Program-made: the position numbers and the translations under genes
In this document: piece after piece, positions 18,044-27,822 of the stretch
How the letters are laid out: each line of letters starts with the position of its first letter
Numbering within the stretch: the first letter of the stretch is position 1
Origin: CAWAMD01 sp963783045
GTDB lineage: Bacteria > Actinomycetota > Nitriliruptoria > Nitriliruptorales > Nitriliruptoraceae
Length of the DNA: 64,000 nt
Reading direction: 5' to 3'
NCBI GenBank assembly: GCA_963783045.1
Contig: CAWAMD010000005.1
Span: forward strand, 186,001-250,000
The notes under the pieces: generated by a model
Database searches by the model: none
Seen by the model: the letters and a program-made list of their open reading frames with translations, nothing else
What the model was told of the DNA's origin: nothing

Positions 18044-18831
18044 TGGACCGCGTGGACAGCGCCGGGGTCACGCTGGCCGTGCACGACGACGGCGACAAGG
18101 GACTCCCGCCGCTCGTGATCGGCCACGGCGTCGGATCGAGCGCCCGGTTCGTCCGCGAGGCATTCACCGGGCCGGCGGCAGCCATCGGGTTCCGGCTGGT
18201 CAGCTACGACCTGCGCGGGCACGGCGGCTCGGGCCCGGTGACCGACCCGGCCGCGCTCTCCCTCGCCCACCACGTCACGGACCTCGCGGCGGTCGCCGAC
18301 GCCGTCGGGGCCGAGGTGGTCGGTGGCGTCTCCCTCGGCGGGCATGCCGCGGTCGACCTCGCCGCCGCCGGCCGGCCGCTGCGCGGCGTCGTGGCCTGCC
18401 TGCCCGCGTGGACGGGGCGCGCCGTCCCCGGCGTCGGCGTGCACGCCGCCGTCGCCGCGCAGGCCCGGACCACGACGGTCGAGGCCATGCTGGCCGCCAT
18501 GACCGCCGACGAGGCCGCCCCCCGATGGCTGGTCGACCTCCTCGCGCGAGACTGGCGCACCCACCAGGACGCGAGCCTGCGGGCGGCCCTGATCGCCCTC
18601 GACGGGGCGAGCGCACCCTTCGCGGCCGACCTCCGGGCGCTGCCGGTCCCGCTCGCGCTCGTCGCCTGGCCGCACGACCCGGGGCACCCGATCGAGGTCG
18701 CCCGCGCCTGGGCGGACTGGGTGCCGCGCAGCCGGCTCGTCGAGACCTCCCTCGCCGCCGTGGGCGCTGATGCGAGGCGGCTCGGCGCGGCAGCCATGGT
18801 CGCGCTCGCCAGGCTGGGCATCACCGGCTGA
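18043..18831 (+). CDS. Alpha/beta hydrolase
   Basis: A 262-residue hydrolase-fold protein. The nucleophile elbow is GGVSLGGHAA (Ser in G-x-S-x-G), the oxyanion region is VIGHGVGSS, and YDLRGHGGSG is typical of the family. The usual late catalytic His is not clear in the C-terminal part. The natural substrate is unknown. ATG 18043 overlaps the stop of the Lgt-like gene, ending a tightly packed plus-strand run that starts at 15632. Confidence 0.75.
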   Translation: MDRVDSAGVTLAVHDDGDKGLPPLVIGHGVGSSARFVREAFTGPAAAIGFRLVSYDLRGHGGSGPVTDPAALSLAHHVTDLAAVADAVGAEVVGGVSLGGHAAVDLAAAGRPLRGVVACLPAWTGRAVPGVGVHAAVAAQARTTTVEAMLAAMTADEAAPRWLVDLLARDWRTHQDASLRAALIALDGASAPFAADLRALPVPLALVAWPHDPGHPIEVARAWADWVPRSRLVETSLAAVGADARRLGAAAMVALARLGITG

Positions 18832-18855
18832 GCAGGGCGCCGGGCCTCCCGCTGA

Positions 18856-19527
18856 TCAGTCCTCGCCGCCCGCGACGCCGGGCACATGGGCCAGCAGCTC
18901 GCGGCGGCGGTCGGGGTGCTTGCGCCACCACTGGACCGCGAACCCGATGACGATGACGGCGGCCAGGCCCCACGTGATCCAGCTGCCGTAGCTCTTCAGC
19001 GCCGACACGAAGGCGTTGCCGACGGTGTAGCCGAGCACGATCAAGGTGGTCACCCACGCGATCGACGCGGCCGTGTTCCACGCCAGGAACCGGCCGAAGC
19101 GCATCTCGCTCATCCCGGCGGTGAACGCCATGACCGCCCGGAGCCCACCGACCCAGCGGCCGAGGAACACCGCCCGTCCGCCGTGCCGGTCGAAGAACTC
19201 CTCGCTGCGCTCGAGCTTCGGGCCGAGCCGCCGACGGACACGCTCGTGGTCGAGCAGCCACGACCGGCCCCAACGACGCCCCAGCACGTAGCCCACCGTG
19301 TCGCCCAGGATCGCCCCGACGATCCCGACGGCCACCATGACCACGAGGTTCGAGCCGTTGCGCTGCGCGACGAGCCCCGCCAGGGCCATCCCCGTCTCAC
19401 CGGGCACGATGAGGTCCAGCCCGACGGCGGTCTCCGAGAAGGCGAGCGCCGCGACGACCGCGTGCAGCGCCGCCCCGTGCAGGCCGGAGAGCCAGTCGAG
19501 GACGGTGGTGACAACGGTGTGCAACAT
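18856..19527 (-). CDS. DedA family membrane protein
   Basis: A 223-residue SNARE-associated/DedA protein, a family now linked to undecaprenyl-phosphate and lipid flipping. Typical motifs are GLDLIVPGETGMALAG, GAILGDTVGYVLGRRWGRS and FLGRWVGGLRAVMAFTAGMSEMRFGRFL (given here by its main blocks). Five or so membrane helices are present. The start is uncertain: ATG 19527 or a TTG at 19545. Convergent with the hydrolase. Confidence 0.8.
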   Translation of the reverse strand: MLHTVVTTVLDWLSGLHGAALHAVVAALAFSETAVGLDLIVPGETGMALAGLVAQRNGSNLVVMVAVGIVGAILGDTVGYVLGRRWGRSWLLDHERVRRRLGPKLERSEEFFDRHGGRAVFLGRWVGGLRAVMAFTAGMSEMRFGRFLAWNTAASIAWVTTLIVLGYTVGNAFVSALKSYGSWITWGLAAVIVIGFAVQWWRKHPDRRRELLAHVPGVAGGED

Positions 19528-19589
19528 GCAGATGACCGTATGCAAGGGTCACCGGGGACGCCGGTCGCCGATCACGGCCGGCGGGTCAC

Positions 19590-21506
19590 CTATCCGGCGA
19601 AGCCCCGTACGACGAACCGGCCCATCTCCTCGGCGCTCATCTGGAACACCTCGCCGTCGGTGACCTGGGCGAGGCGGCGGGCGAACGCGACCAGGCCGGG
19701 GGCGTCCTCGAGCAGGAAGATGTTCAACGAGATCTGCATCCGCGCGAGTCGCATCGCCTCACGCAGGGTCTTCTCCAGCGTCTCGGGCACCGGTGGCCAG
19801 TTGAACACCGACCGGCCGTCTTCGAGGTGCGCCGTCGGCTCGCCGTCGGTGACCATGATCACCTGCCGGACGGGGCGCGGGTCGTCCGCCAGCACGCGGC
19901 GGGCCAGCAGGAACGCGTGCTGCATGTTCGTCCCGTAGACGCGCTCGAAGCCGGCAGCGCCCAGATCCGCCGGTCGCAGCCGGCGCGCGTAGTCCGAGAA
20001 GCCGATGAGGTGCAGCGAGTCCTGCCGGTGCTTGCCCTCCAGCAGCGCGTGGAGCGCCAGGGCCATCCGCTTCGCCGGGACGAAGTGGCCCTGCAGCGGC
20101 ATGGAGAACGAGAGGTCCAGCAGCAGGGCCGTCGCCGTCCGCGGCCGGACCTCGGTCTCGACCACCTCGAAGTCGTCGGCCCGCACCCGCACGGGGAAGG
20201 AGGCACCACCCTCAGCGGTCTGGCGCAGCACCGCGTTGCGCACGGTGCGCTGCACGGCGATCGGATCACGGTCCCCGAACTCCCAGGCCCGCGTCTGGCC
20301 CGTCGGCTCGGGGTCGGCCCCGGTCGTGGTGGTGGCATGCTTCTTGCGGACCTTCTCGAGGAGCGAGGTCAGCGCCCGCTCGCCGAGCAGCCGCGCGCCC
20401 CGGGGCGTGAGCTCGAGCTCGCCCTCGTTGCGCCGGACCGCGCCCGACTCCTCGAGCTCCCGCTCGATCTGCTTGAGCCACCGCAGATCCGTCACCGCGT
20501 CGTCGCCGAGGTTGCGCCGCAGCGCCTCCTCGTCGATGTCGTCGAGCGTCGCGCCGGCGTACTCGCCGGCCAACGACTCCTCGAGGTCCTCGAGCTCGCC
20601 GAGCCGCTCGATGTCGTCGAGCGCCGTCGACAGCGGCCCGTCACCGTCGCCGAACCCGTCGACGTCGCCCTCGTCCCACCGCATCTGTGGGGCCAGCCCG
20701 CGCAGCTGCTCCTCGAGCTGGGACAGCTGGAACTGCAGGTCGAGGTCGTCGAACACCTGTCGCGCGAGATCCTGCAGCTGCCGGCGCTGCTCGGGCGTCA
20801 TCGAGGCGAGCAGCCGGCTCATGGCGGCCATCCGCCGTGCGAGGACGGTGAGGAGCTCGTCGAGGTCGCGCGGCTGCTCGGGGAAGAGGTCGCCGTGCTC
20901 GGCCATGAACGCGTCGAAGTCGGGCTCCTCGCCGCGGGCCCGGGCGGCCAGCATCTCGTTGAGGTCGGCGAGCATCCGGGTGATGCGGGCGATGTCCTCG
21001 GGCGTCACCGACTCGAGCGCCCCGGACAGGTTCTTGAGATAGGCGTCGAGCATCTCCTGACGCAGCTGCTCGGTCAGGGCGGCGAGCTGCTCCGCCGCCT
21101 CCTCGGACGCGAAGTCGTACTCCTGCAGCGCCCGGAAGCGGCCCGCCGGGTCGGACGGCATCGTGTCGAGGTCGAGCTCCTTGAACCGGGCGTCCTCACC
21201 CTCCTGCTGTGCGAGCTCGGCGCGCTCGGTCGCGACGATGTCGTCGAGCTGCTCGCGCAGCCGGTCCAGCGGGCCGCTCGCGTTCATGTCGCGCTGGGCC
21301 TGCCGACGCTCCGCGGCGACCCGCCGCCGGATGTCGTCGAGCCCGGTGCGTCCCGACATCCCCTCGCGCAGGAGCCGCTGCAGGGCGTCGCGGCCACCGA
21401 AGCCGTTCAGCATGTCGTCGCCGAGCCGGTCGAGGACCTCGCCGATGTCGATCGGCTCGCCCAGCGGGTCCTGTGACCCGTCCCAGCGCCGGTAGCGGGC
21501 GTCCAC
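19590..21506 (-). CDS. VWA domain-containing protein, partner of MoxR-type ATPase
   Basis: A 638-residue cytoplasmic protein. The first two thirds are acidic and helical with coiled-coil character (for example residues around DRLREQLDDIVATERAELAQ). The C-terminal von Willebrand A domain starts near residue 460 with the MIDAS DLSFS and continues with GTNMQHAFLLARRVL and VIMVTDGEPTAH. Such proteins form chaperone-like pairs with MoxR or Mg-chelatase-type AAA ATPases, exactly as here. GTG 21506 follows AGGAGAGG. It lies 35 bp downstream of the ATPase gene in one operon. The client protein is unknown. Confidence 0.8.
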   Translation of the reverse strand: MDARYRRWDGSQDPLGEPIDIGEVLDRLGDDMLNGFGGRDALQRLLREGMSGRTGLDDIRRRVAAERRQAQRDMNASGPLDRLREQLDDIVATERAELAQQEGEDARFKELDLDTMPSDPAGRFRALQEYDFASEEAAEQLAALTEQLRQEMLDAYLKNLSGALESVTPEDIARITRMLADLNEMLAARARGEEPDFDAFMAEHGDLFPEQPRDLDELLTVLARRMAAMSRLLASMTPEQRRQLQDLARQVFDDLDLQFQLSQLEEQLRGLAPQMRWDEGDVDGFGDGDGPLSTALDDIERLGELEDLEESLAGEYAGATLDDIDEEALRRNLGDDAVTDLRWLKQIERELEESGAVRRNEGELELTPRGARLLGERALTSLLEKVRKKHATTTTGADPEPTGQTRAWEFGDRDPIAVQRTVRNAVLRQTAEGGASFPVRVRADDFEVVETEVRPRTATALLLDLSFSMPLQGHFVPAKRMALALHALLEGKHRQDSLHLIGFSDYARRLRPADLGAAGFERVYGTNMQHAFLLARRVLADDPRPVRQVIMVTDGEPTAHLEDGRSVFNWPPVPETLEKTLREAMRLARMQISLNIFLLEDAPGLVAFARRLAQVTDGEVFQMSAEEMGRFVVRGFAG

Positions 21507-21541
21507 GGGGTGTCCTCTCCTGCGCGCCGGGGCGCGCGTGG

Positions 21542-22942
21542 TCAGGCGGTGAACCGCCAGGCGTCGTCCCCGGTCTCCTTGTTCAGGCGCCGGCCGAGGT
21601 GCAGGCCTTCGAGCACGAACTCCACCGCGCAGGCGGCCGCCCCCGGGTCCTCCGCCGGGACGCCGAGGCGCTGCATCCACCGGTGCAGCGCCGGGACACG
21701 CTCCCCGAACTGGCCGAGCACGTCCGCGGCGGCAACGTCCTCGCCGGTGAGCACCTCGAGCGCATCGTCCTCGAAGCGTCTGAGCAGCTCGCCGAAGTCC
21801 TCGCCGCCGAGGTGGCGTCGCCACACGACGAGCAGCGCGTGGCGCAGCAGCCGGGCGACGATCTCCTCCTCGTTGCCCTCCTCGAGCGTGTCGAACTCGA
21901 CGCGCCCGAGCGCCGCCGGCACGACCGGCCACAGGTCGACGACCCGGGGGACGGCCACCGTCTCGCCCGCGCGTACGGCCCGGCGCACCGCGCCGGCGAC
22001 CATGGTCTCGTGCGCCCCGATCGTGTAGCGGACGGACACGCCCGAGCGCTGGTTGACCTGGGCGGACGCGCGCAGCTGCTGCGCGAGCTCCGCGAGGATC
22101 TCGTCCATGAACCGGGGCACCCGCACCTCGACCTCCGCGGGCGGCGGGGCGGCCTCCTGGTGGATGATCGCGATCTCGTCGGCCGCACGGCGCGGATAGT
22201 GGGTACGCACCTGCGCGCCGAAGCGGTCCTTCAGGGGCGAGATGATCCGCCCGCGGTTCGTGTAGTCGTCGGGGTTGGCGGTCGCGACGAGCAGCACGTC
22301 GAGTGGCAGACGGATCGTGTAGCCGCGCACCTGCACGTCGCGCTCCTCGAGCACGTTCAGCAGAGCGACCTGGATCCGTTCCGGGAGGTCGGGGAGCTCG
22401 TTCACGGCGACGATCCCGCGGTTCGTCCTCGGTACCAGGCCGTAGTGGATCGTGCGCTCGTCGGCGAGGTAGCGGCCCTCCGCGACCCGGATCGGATCAA
22501 CGTCACCGATCAGGTCACCGACCGACGTGTCCGGCGTCGCCAGCTTCTCCGCGAAGCGCCGGTCCCGGTCGACCCAGACGACGGGCAGCTCGTCCCCGGT
22601 CTCGTCGGCGAGGTCGCGGCAGTGCGCGCAGGTCGGGTGGTAGGGGTGGCAGTTGATCTCGCAGCCGGCGACCACCGGCGCGGTCTCGTCGAGCAGCTCG
22701 ACGAGCCGGCGCACGATCCGGGTCTTCGCCTGGCCGCGCTCACCGAGCAGGATGAGATCGTGCCCCGCGAGCAGCCCGCGCTCGAGGGAGGGGACGACGG
22801 ACTCCTCGAAGCCGACAACGTCGTCGAGGAGGGGATGACCGCGGCGCAACCGCTCGATCAGGTTGCCGCGCACCTCCTCCTTCACGGAGCGGTCCGGGTA
22901 GCCGGCCGCACGGAGCTGGGCAAGGGTGGCTGGTGGCGTCAT
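21542..22942 (-). CDS. MoxR/Mg-chelatase-like AAA+ ATPase with a cysteine-rich insert
   Basis: A 466-residue AAA+ protein. Walker A is GERGQAKT (67-74), and the Walker B strand reads GIVAVNELPDL, with Asn-Glu where Asp-Glu is usual. Sensor 1 is VLLVATANPDDY. Between strands, Cys94, Cys98, Cys105 and Cys108 (C-x3-C-x6-C-x2-C) form a likely zinc knuckle. It is the upstream gene of the VWA pair and probably remodels or loads cofactor into a client enzyme. ATG 22942 has no clear RBS. Confidence 0.85.
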   Translation of the reverse strand: MTPPATLAQLRAAGYPDRSVKEEVRGNLIERLRRGHPLLDDVVGFEESVVPSLERGLLAGHDLILLGERGQAKTRIVRRLVELLDETAPVVAGCEINCHPYHPTCAHCRDLADETGDELPVVWVDRDRRFAEKLATPDTSVGDLIGDVDPIRVAEGRYLADERTIHYGLVPRTNRGIVAVNELPDLPERIQVALLNVLEERDVQVRGYTIRLPLDVLLVATANPDDYTNRGRIISPLKDRFGAQVRTHYPRRAADEIAIIHQEAAPPPAEVEVRVPRFMDEILAELAQQLRASAQVNQRSGVSVRYTIGAHETMVAGAVRRAVRAGETVAVPRVVDLWPVVPAALGRVEFDTLEEGNEEEIVARLLRHALLVVWRRHLGGEDFGELLRRFEDDALEVLTGEDVAAADVLGQFGERVPALHRWMQRLGVPAEDPGAAACAVEFVLEGLHLGRRLNKETGDDAWRFTA

Positions 22943-23012
22943 GACCGAAGACTACGGAGCGGCGCGACCGTCCGCTGCCGACGTGCAGCATGCCGCGCAC
23001 CCCCGCGCGCCG

Positions 23013-23927
23013 TCAGTCCTCGCTGGCGGCCGTCGCGAGGATCGCCTGCGTGGCGCGGGACGCGGGCTCGCGGCCGAGCTTGCGTCCCATCCAGTCCGAC
23101 ACGCGCACGAGCGCGTCGAGGTCGACCCCCGTGTCGACGCCCGACCGCTCGAGCGCGTAGACCAGATCCTCGGTCGCCAGGTTCCCTTTCGCTCCCGGCG
23201 CGTAGGGGCACCCGCCGAGGCCGCCGGCCGACGTGTCCGCGATCCGCACGCCCGCCTCGAGCGCCGCCAGGGTGTTCGCGAGCCCCTGCCCGTACGTGTC
23301 GTGCATGTGCACGGCGAGCCGGTCGACGAGCACGTGGGGGGCCAGCGCCTCGATGAGGTCCTGCACCCGCCCGTAGGTGCCGACGCCGATCGTGTCGCCG
23401 AGGCTGACCTCGTCGCACCCGATGGCGAACATGGCGGCCGTCACCCGGATGACGTCGTCGGTCGGCACCTCACCCTGGTACGGGCAGCCCAGCACCGTGG
23501 ACACGTAGCCCCGGACCCGCAGCCCGGCGTCGAGTGCCCGGGCGACGACGGGGCGGAACATTGCGATCGACTCGTCGATGCTGCGGTTGATGTTGCGTCG
23601 GCTGAAGGCCTCGCTCGCCGCCCCGAAGACCGCGACCTCCTCGACACCGTGCTCGAGCGCCCGGTCGAGCCCGCGCTCGTTCGGGACGAGCACCGGGTAC
23701 CGGACGCCGTCGACACGGCTGATCCCGTCCATGACCTCGGCGGCGTCCGCGAGCTGCGGGACCCATTCGGGGTGGACGAAGGAGGTCGCCTCGACGACCG
23801 ACAGGCCGGTTGCGGCGAGCTGGTCGATGAACTCGATCTTCGTGTCGGTGTCGACCACCCCGGGCTCGTTCTGCAGGCCGTCGCGCGGACCGACCTCGAC
23901 GATGGTCACCTGGTCGGGGAGCGTCAT
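23013..23927 (-). CDS. Hydroxymethylglutaryl-CoA lyase
   Basis: A 304-residue TIM-barrel lyase cleaving HMG-CoA to acetoacetate and acetyl-CoA, the last step of leucine breakdown. Family signatures are VGPRDGLQNEPG near the N-terminus, SFVHPEWVPQLAD, GCPYQGEV, HMHDTYGQGLAN (metal ligands) and GGLGGCPYAPGAKGN with the catalytic Cys. The ATG at 23927 overlaps the stop of the biotin-carboxylase gene (ATGA), so both are co-translated. Length and motifs are normal. Confidence 0.92.
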   Translation of the reverse strand: MTLPDQVTIVEVGPRDGLQNEPGVVDTDTKIEFIDQLAATGLSVVEATSFVHPEWVPQLADAAEVMDGISRVDGVRYPVLVPNERGLDRALEHGVEEVAVFGAASEAFSRRNINRSIDESIAMFRPVVARALDAGLRVRGYVSTVLGCPYQGEVPTDDVIRVTAAMFAIGCDEVSLGDTIGVGTYGRVQDLIEALAPHVLVDRLAVHMHDTYGQGLANTLAALEAGVRIADTSAGGLGGCPYAPGAKGNLATEDLVYALERSGVDTGVDLDALVRVSDWMGRKLGREPASRATQAILATAASED

Positions 23928-25964
23928 TGCTCGTCCTCCTCCGGGTCGGGCTCGAACTCGAGGAGCGTCGCGTCCGCGTCGACACCGTCACCGACGGCGA
24001 CGTGCAGGGCCGTCACGGTGCCGGCGACCGGCGCCTTCACGGGGTTCTCCATCTTCATGGCCTCGACCACGACGAGGGTCGTGCCGGCCGGGACGTGGTC
24101 CCCCTCGGCGACGGCCACCTCGATGACCGATCCCGGCATCGGCGAGGTGAACGTGGCGATGCCTGCCGCCATGGCCGCGTCGGCGTGCCGGGTGGCGGGA
24201 ACGGCACGCAGCCGTCGTGTCGCGCCGACGACGTGGGCCCAGATGGTCTCACCGTCGACGACGACCCGAGCGGGGACCTCGTGGTCGGCGAGCTCGAGGT
24301 GGAGCAGGGCCCCGTCGGTGGGCGCCACCGCCGCCGTCCGGCGAGGGTCGGGGCGCACGCGTGCACGGATCTCCTCGTCGTCCTCGCGGCGCAGCGCGTA
24401 CTCGCCGCCGCGGCCGGTGATGTCGAGGACGTGCTCGCGCTCGCCGTCGCGCAGCCGGACCCGCCAACCGCCGACCTGGCCGGTACGCCACGGGCCGAGC
24501 GCCCGCCACGGGCTGTGCCGGTCCTGGTTGCCCGATCCCGACGGCTGGGCCTCGTGGTGGCGCTGCAGCGCGACCGTGGCGGCGAGCAGCAGCTCCGGCG
24601 GGGTGTGGGTCGGCTGCCAGTCGGGCAGGTGCTCGGCGAGGAAGCCGGTGGTGATCTCGCCGCTCGCGAACACCGGGTGGGACACGACGTCGGCGAGGAA
24701 GTCGAGATTCGTCGTGACCCCGAGAACCGTCGAGTGGCGCAGGAGCCAGGTCATCCGCTCGACGCTCGTCGCCCGGTCGGGCGTGTGCACCACGAGCTTC
24801 GCGAGCATCGGATCGTAGAAGCGCGTGACCGTGCTGCCGTCCTCGATCCCGCTGTCGATGCGCACGTCCGGCGCGCTCGGCACGACGAAGCGGTGCACGG
24901 TGCCGGTCTGGGGCAGGTAGTCGTTCGCCGGGTCCTCCGCGTACAGGCGCACCTCGAGGGCGTGGCCGACCGCCTGGACGTCCTCCTGGGCGATGCCGAG
25001 GGGCTCGCCAGCCGCCACCCGCAGCTGCATCTCGACGAGGTCGAGGCCGGTGATGCACTCGGTCACCGGGTGCTCGACCTGCAGCCGGGTGTTCATCTCG
25101 AGGAAGTAGAAGTCGCCGGTGACGTCGGAGAGGAGGAACTCGACGGTGCCGGCGCCCACGTAGCCGACGGCGTCGGCGGCGCGGACGGCCGCCGCGCCCA
25201 TCCGCTCGCGCAGGTCGTCGTCGACGGCGGGGGAGGGGGTCTCCTCCACCACCTTCTGGTGGCGCCGCTGGATCGAGCACTCGCGCTCGCGCAGGTGGAT
25301 GACCGACCCCTGCGTGTCGCCGAAGACCTGGACCTCGACGTGGCGGGGGCCGGGGACGAGCTTCTCGATGATCACACGGTCGTCCCCGAAGGCGGATGCC
25401 GCCTCGCGGCGTGCTCCGGTGAGCGCGTCCTCGAGGTCGTCGGGTCCTTCGACGACGCGCATGCCCTTGCCCCCGCCGCCGGCGACGGCCTTGACGAGGA
25501 CGGGGTAGCCGACCGCGTCGGCGTCCGACGGCGGCCGACGCGTCCTCGACGTCGTCGCCCTCGGTGCCGGGCACCACGGGGACGCCGGCCTCGGCGAGGT
25601 GGCGCTTGGCCTTGGCCTTGTCGCCCATGAGGCGGATCGTCTCGGGGCGCGGGCCGACGAACACGAGGCCGGCGTCGAGACACGCCTGGGCGAAGTCGGC
25701 GTTCTCGGCCAGGAAGCCGTAACCGGGGTGGACGGCGTCGGCGCCGGTGCGCCGGGCGGCCTCCACGAGGCGGTCGATGTCGAGGTAGCTGTCCGTGGCC
25801 GGTGGCGGCCCGATCCGGACCGCCTCGTCGGCGTCGCGGACGTGCGGCTCACCGGCGTCGGCGTCGGAGTAGACGGCCACCGTCTGGATCCCGAGACGCC
25901 GGCAGGTCCTGATGACCCGTCGGGCGATCTCACCGCGGTTGGCGACCAGGACCTTGCGCAACAC
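23924..25964 (-). CDS. Acyl-CoA (probably methylcrotonyl-CoA) carboxylase alpha subunit, frameshifted as read
   Basis: About 679 residues. Biotin-carboxylase motifs are KVLVANRGEIARRVIR, HPGYGFLAENADFA, the ATP-grasp loop GGGGKGMRVV, EMNTRLQVEHPVTE and LEVRLYAEDP. A BT-type linker follows. The biotinyl domain ends the protein with EAMKMEN. Neighbouring HMG-CoA lyase and the beta subunit at 27996 argue for 3-methylcrotonyl-CoA carboxylase. GTG 25964 follows GGAG. One extra base near 25529 breaks the frame after DDVEDASAAV. The two halves together form a normal full-length enzyme. Confidence 0.8.
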
Positions 25965-26090
25965 GCACGACGCTCCACGTCTCGGCTGTGCGGGACGCTA
26001 CCAGCAGCGGGGCTTGCGGCTGCAGGGCGCCCGTGACCGGTACGTTGGTGGACCCACGGATCCAGGCGTTCGAGTTCAGGGGTGTGGCCA

Positions 26091-26612
26091 ATGCGCCGAA
26101 TGGTGCCGTTCGTGATGCTCGTCGCGGTGGTGCTCACCGCCTGCGGGAACGGGGGCGGGGACACGAGCGCGTCGCCCGGTCCGACCGTCACGGTGACCCA
26201 GACCGTGACCGAGCCGGCGTCCCCCGCTGCGTCACCCGCCGCCACCACCTCGCCGGACCAGGCGGCCAATGCCTGCGACGAGCTCGGCAGCGAGGGGGAG
26301 CAGCTGGCGTTCCTGTTCGTGACCGAGCCGACGGTCGGCGCCGAGGTCCACCCGGGGTTCTCCGTCAGCGGCTGCTCGAACGCGTTCGAGGCCAGCTACC
26401 AGTGGGAGCTCCTCGACCGGGACGGCAACGTCCTCGCGCAGGACACGGGGACCGCGTCGTGCGGCACCGGCTGCGTCGGTGACCTGTCGTTCACGGTCGA
26501 CTACCAGGTCGACGAGCTGCAGGTCGGCACCCTGAGGGTCTTCACGGCGTCGCCGAAGGACGGCTCCGACACCGACGTGAACGCGATCCCGCTGCGGCTG
26601 CAGCCCTCGTAG
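26091..26612 (+). CDS. Gmad2-domain lipoprotein
   Basis: A 173-residue lipoprotein (lipobox VLTAC). A Ser/Thr/Pro linker leads to an immunoglobulin-like Gmad2 domain, the type found beside spore-germination-like proteins and in many actinobacterial lipoproteins. The domain reads HPGFSVSGCSNAFEASYQWELLD, then GTASCGTGCVG with probable disulfides, then TLRVFTASPKDGS. No enzymatic role is expected. The start could be GTG 26082, ATG 26091 or ATG 26100; 26091 gives a good signal peptide. Confidence 0.7.
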   Translation: MRRMVPFVMLVAVVLTACGNGGGDTSASPGPTVTVTQTVTEPASPAASPAATTSPDQAANACDELGSEGEQLAFLFVTEPTVGAEVHPGFSVSGCSNAFEASYQWELLDRDGNVLAQDTGTASCGTGCVGDLSFTVDYQVDELQVGTLRVFTASPKDGSDTDVNAIPLRLQPS

Positions 26613-26691
26613 CTCTGCGACCGGGTCGTCCGGTTCGTCTGGGTCGTCCGGGTTGCGTGCCGTGCCTCCCGGCGGGTATCCACCACCCTGA

Positions 26692-26713
26692 TCACGGCCG
26701 GCGTCGGCCGTGA
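26692..26713. other. 8-bp inverted repeat upstream of mscS
   Basis: TCACGGCC and GGCCGTGA flank six bases. The site lies between the Gmad2 lipoprotein stop and the MscS start. It may be a weak terminator or an operator; there is no T-tract. Confidence 0.35.
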
Positions 26714-26745
26714 CCCCGAAGAGCCTCCAAGGACGAGACACTGCC

Positions 26746-27816
26746 ATGCCGCACCTCCTGCTCGCCCAGGGCGTGAACGTCGATCCCGTCGGACAGCTCA
26801 CGAAGGCGATCGAGAGCCTCGTGAACGGGGTGTTCGACGCGCTGCCCGGCGTCGGCATCGCCATCGTCGTCCTGCTCGTCTTCTGGGCGGTGGCGGCACT
26901 GATCCGCTGGCGGCTGCGCGAGCGCTGGCGGCGCACCCGCAGCGAGAGCTACGCCCGCGTCTTCGCCACCCTGACCTTCGTGGCCATTCTCGGCGCCGGA
27001 ATCCTCACCGCGATCCCGTTCGCGTTCCCGAGCGTCAACGCGCTGTCGATGCTCGGCGGCCTCGGACTCGTCGGTGTGGCCGCCGGCTTCGCGTTCCAGG
27101 ACATCCTGTCGAACCTGCTCTCGGGCATCCTGCTGCTCATCCGGGAGCCCTTCCGCGCCGGCGACCAGATCCGCGTGAACGACATCCACGGCACCGTGCA
27201 GCTGATCACGATCCGTGAGACCCGCATCCGCGGCTTCGACGGGCGCATCGTGTACGTCCCCAACCAGGACGTGTACACGAACGCGATCGAGGTCCAGACC
27301 GCCGAAGAGCTGCTGCGCACGAGCCTCGTCGTCGGCGTTGACTACGACACCGACCTGCCGCAGGCGCGCCAGGTCGCGCTGCGCGCACTCGCCGCCGTCG
27401 ACGGGGTCGCCGGCGACCCGGCGCCCGAGGCCTACTACACCGAGTTCGGTGCCTCGTCGATCAACCTCGACCTGCGCTACTGGACCGGCTCCACCCAGGC
27501 CGAGCTCCGGCGGGTCCAGGACCAGGTGGTGGAGCGCGTCAAGGCCGCCTTCGACGACGCGGGCATCGACATCCCGTTCGACATCGTCACGCTCGACACG
27601 CGACCGACGTTCGACGAGGCCGTCAGCGGGATGAGCGCCGGCGGCGGTGGCGCGGGGGGCAACGGTCAGCGGGCGGCTCGCACCCACCCGCGTCCGAGCG
27701 ACGGGCTCGAGGAGCTCACCGACGAGGAGCTCTACGAGCGTGCCCGGCGCGCAGGCATCGAGGGTCGTTCCGCGATGAGCCGCTGGGACCTCATCGACGC
27801 CATCCGCGAAGCCTGA
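26746..27816 (+). CDS. Small-conductance mechanosensitive channel (MscS) with Rho_N-like C-terminal domain
   Basis: A 356-residue inner-membrane channel that releases solutes on hypo-osmotic shock. Three N-terminal helices end in the pore segment GGLGLVGVAAGFAFQDILSN. The beta domain carries EPFRAGDQIRVN and VYVPNQDVYTN. After a Gly-rich linker the last 35 residues (ELTDEELYERARRAGIEGRS and following) match the short helical Rho-N/SAP-like module, an unusual addition. In an organism that takes up and burns ectoine, such a channel makes sense. ATG 26746 follows AAGGACGAG. Confidence 0.88.
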   Translation: MPHLLLAQGVNVDPVGQLTKAIESLVNGVFDALPGVGIAIVVLLVFWAVAALIRWRLRERWRRTRSESYARVFATLTFVAILGAGILTAIPFAFPSVNALSMLGGLGLVGVAAGFAFQDILSNLLSGILLLIREPFRAGDQIRVNDIHGTVQLITIRETRIRGFDGRIVYVPNQDVYTNAIEVQTAEELLRTSLVVGVDYDTDLPQARQVALRALAAVDGVAGDPAPEAYYTEFGASSINLDLRYWTGSTQAELRRVQDQVVERVKAAFDDAGIDIPFDIVTLDTRPTFDEAVSGMSAGGGGAGGNGQRAARTHPRPSDGLEELTDEELYERARRAGIEGRSAMSRWDLIDAIREA

Positions 27817-27822
27817 CCCCCG

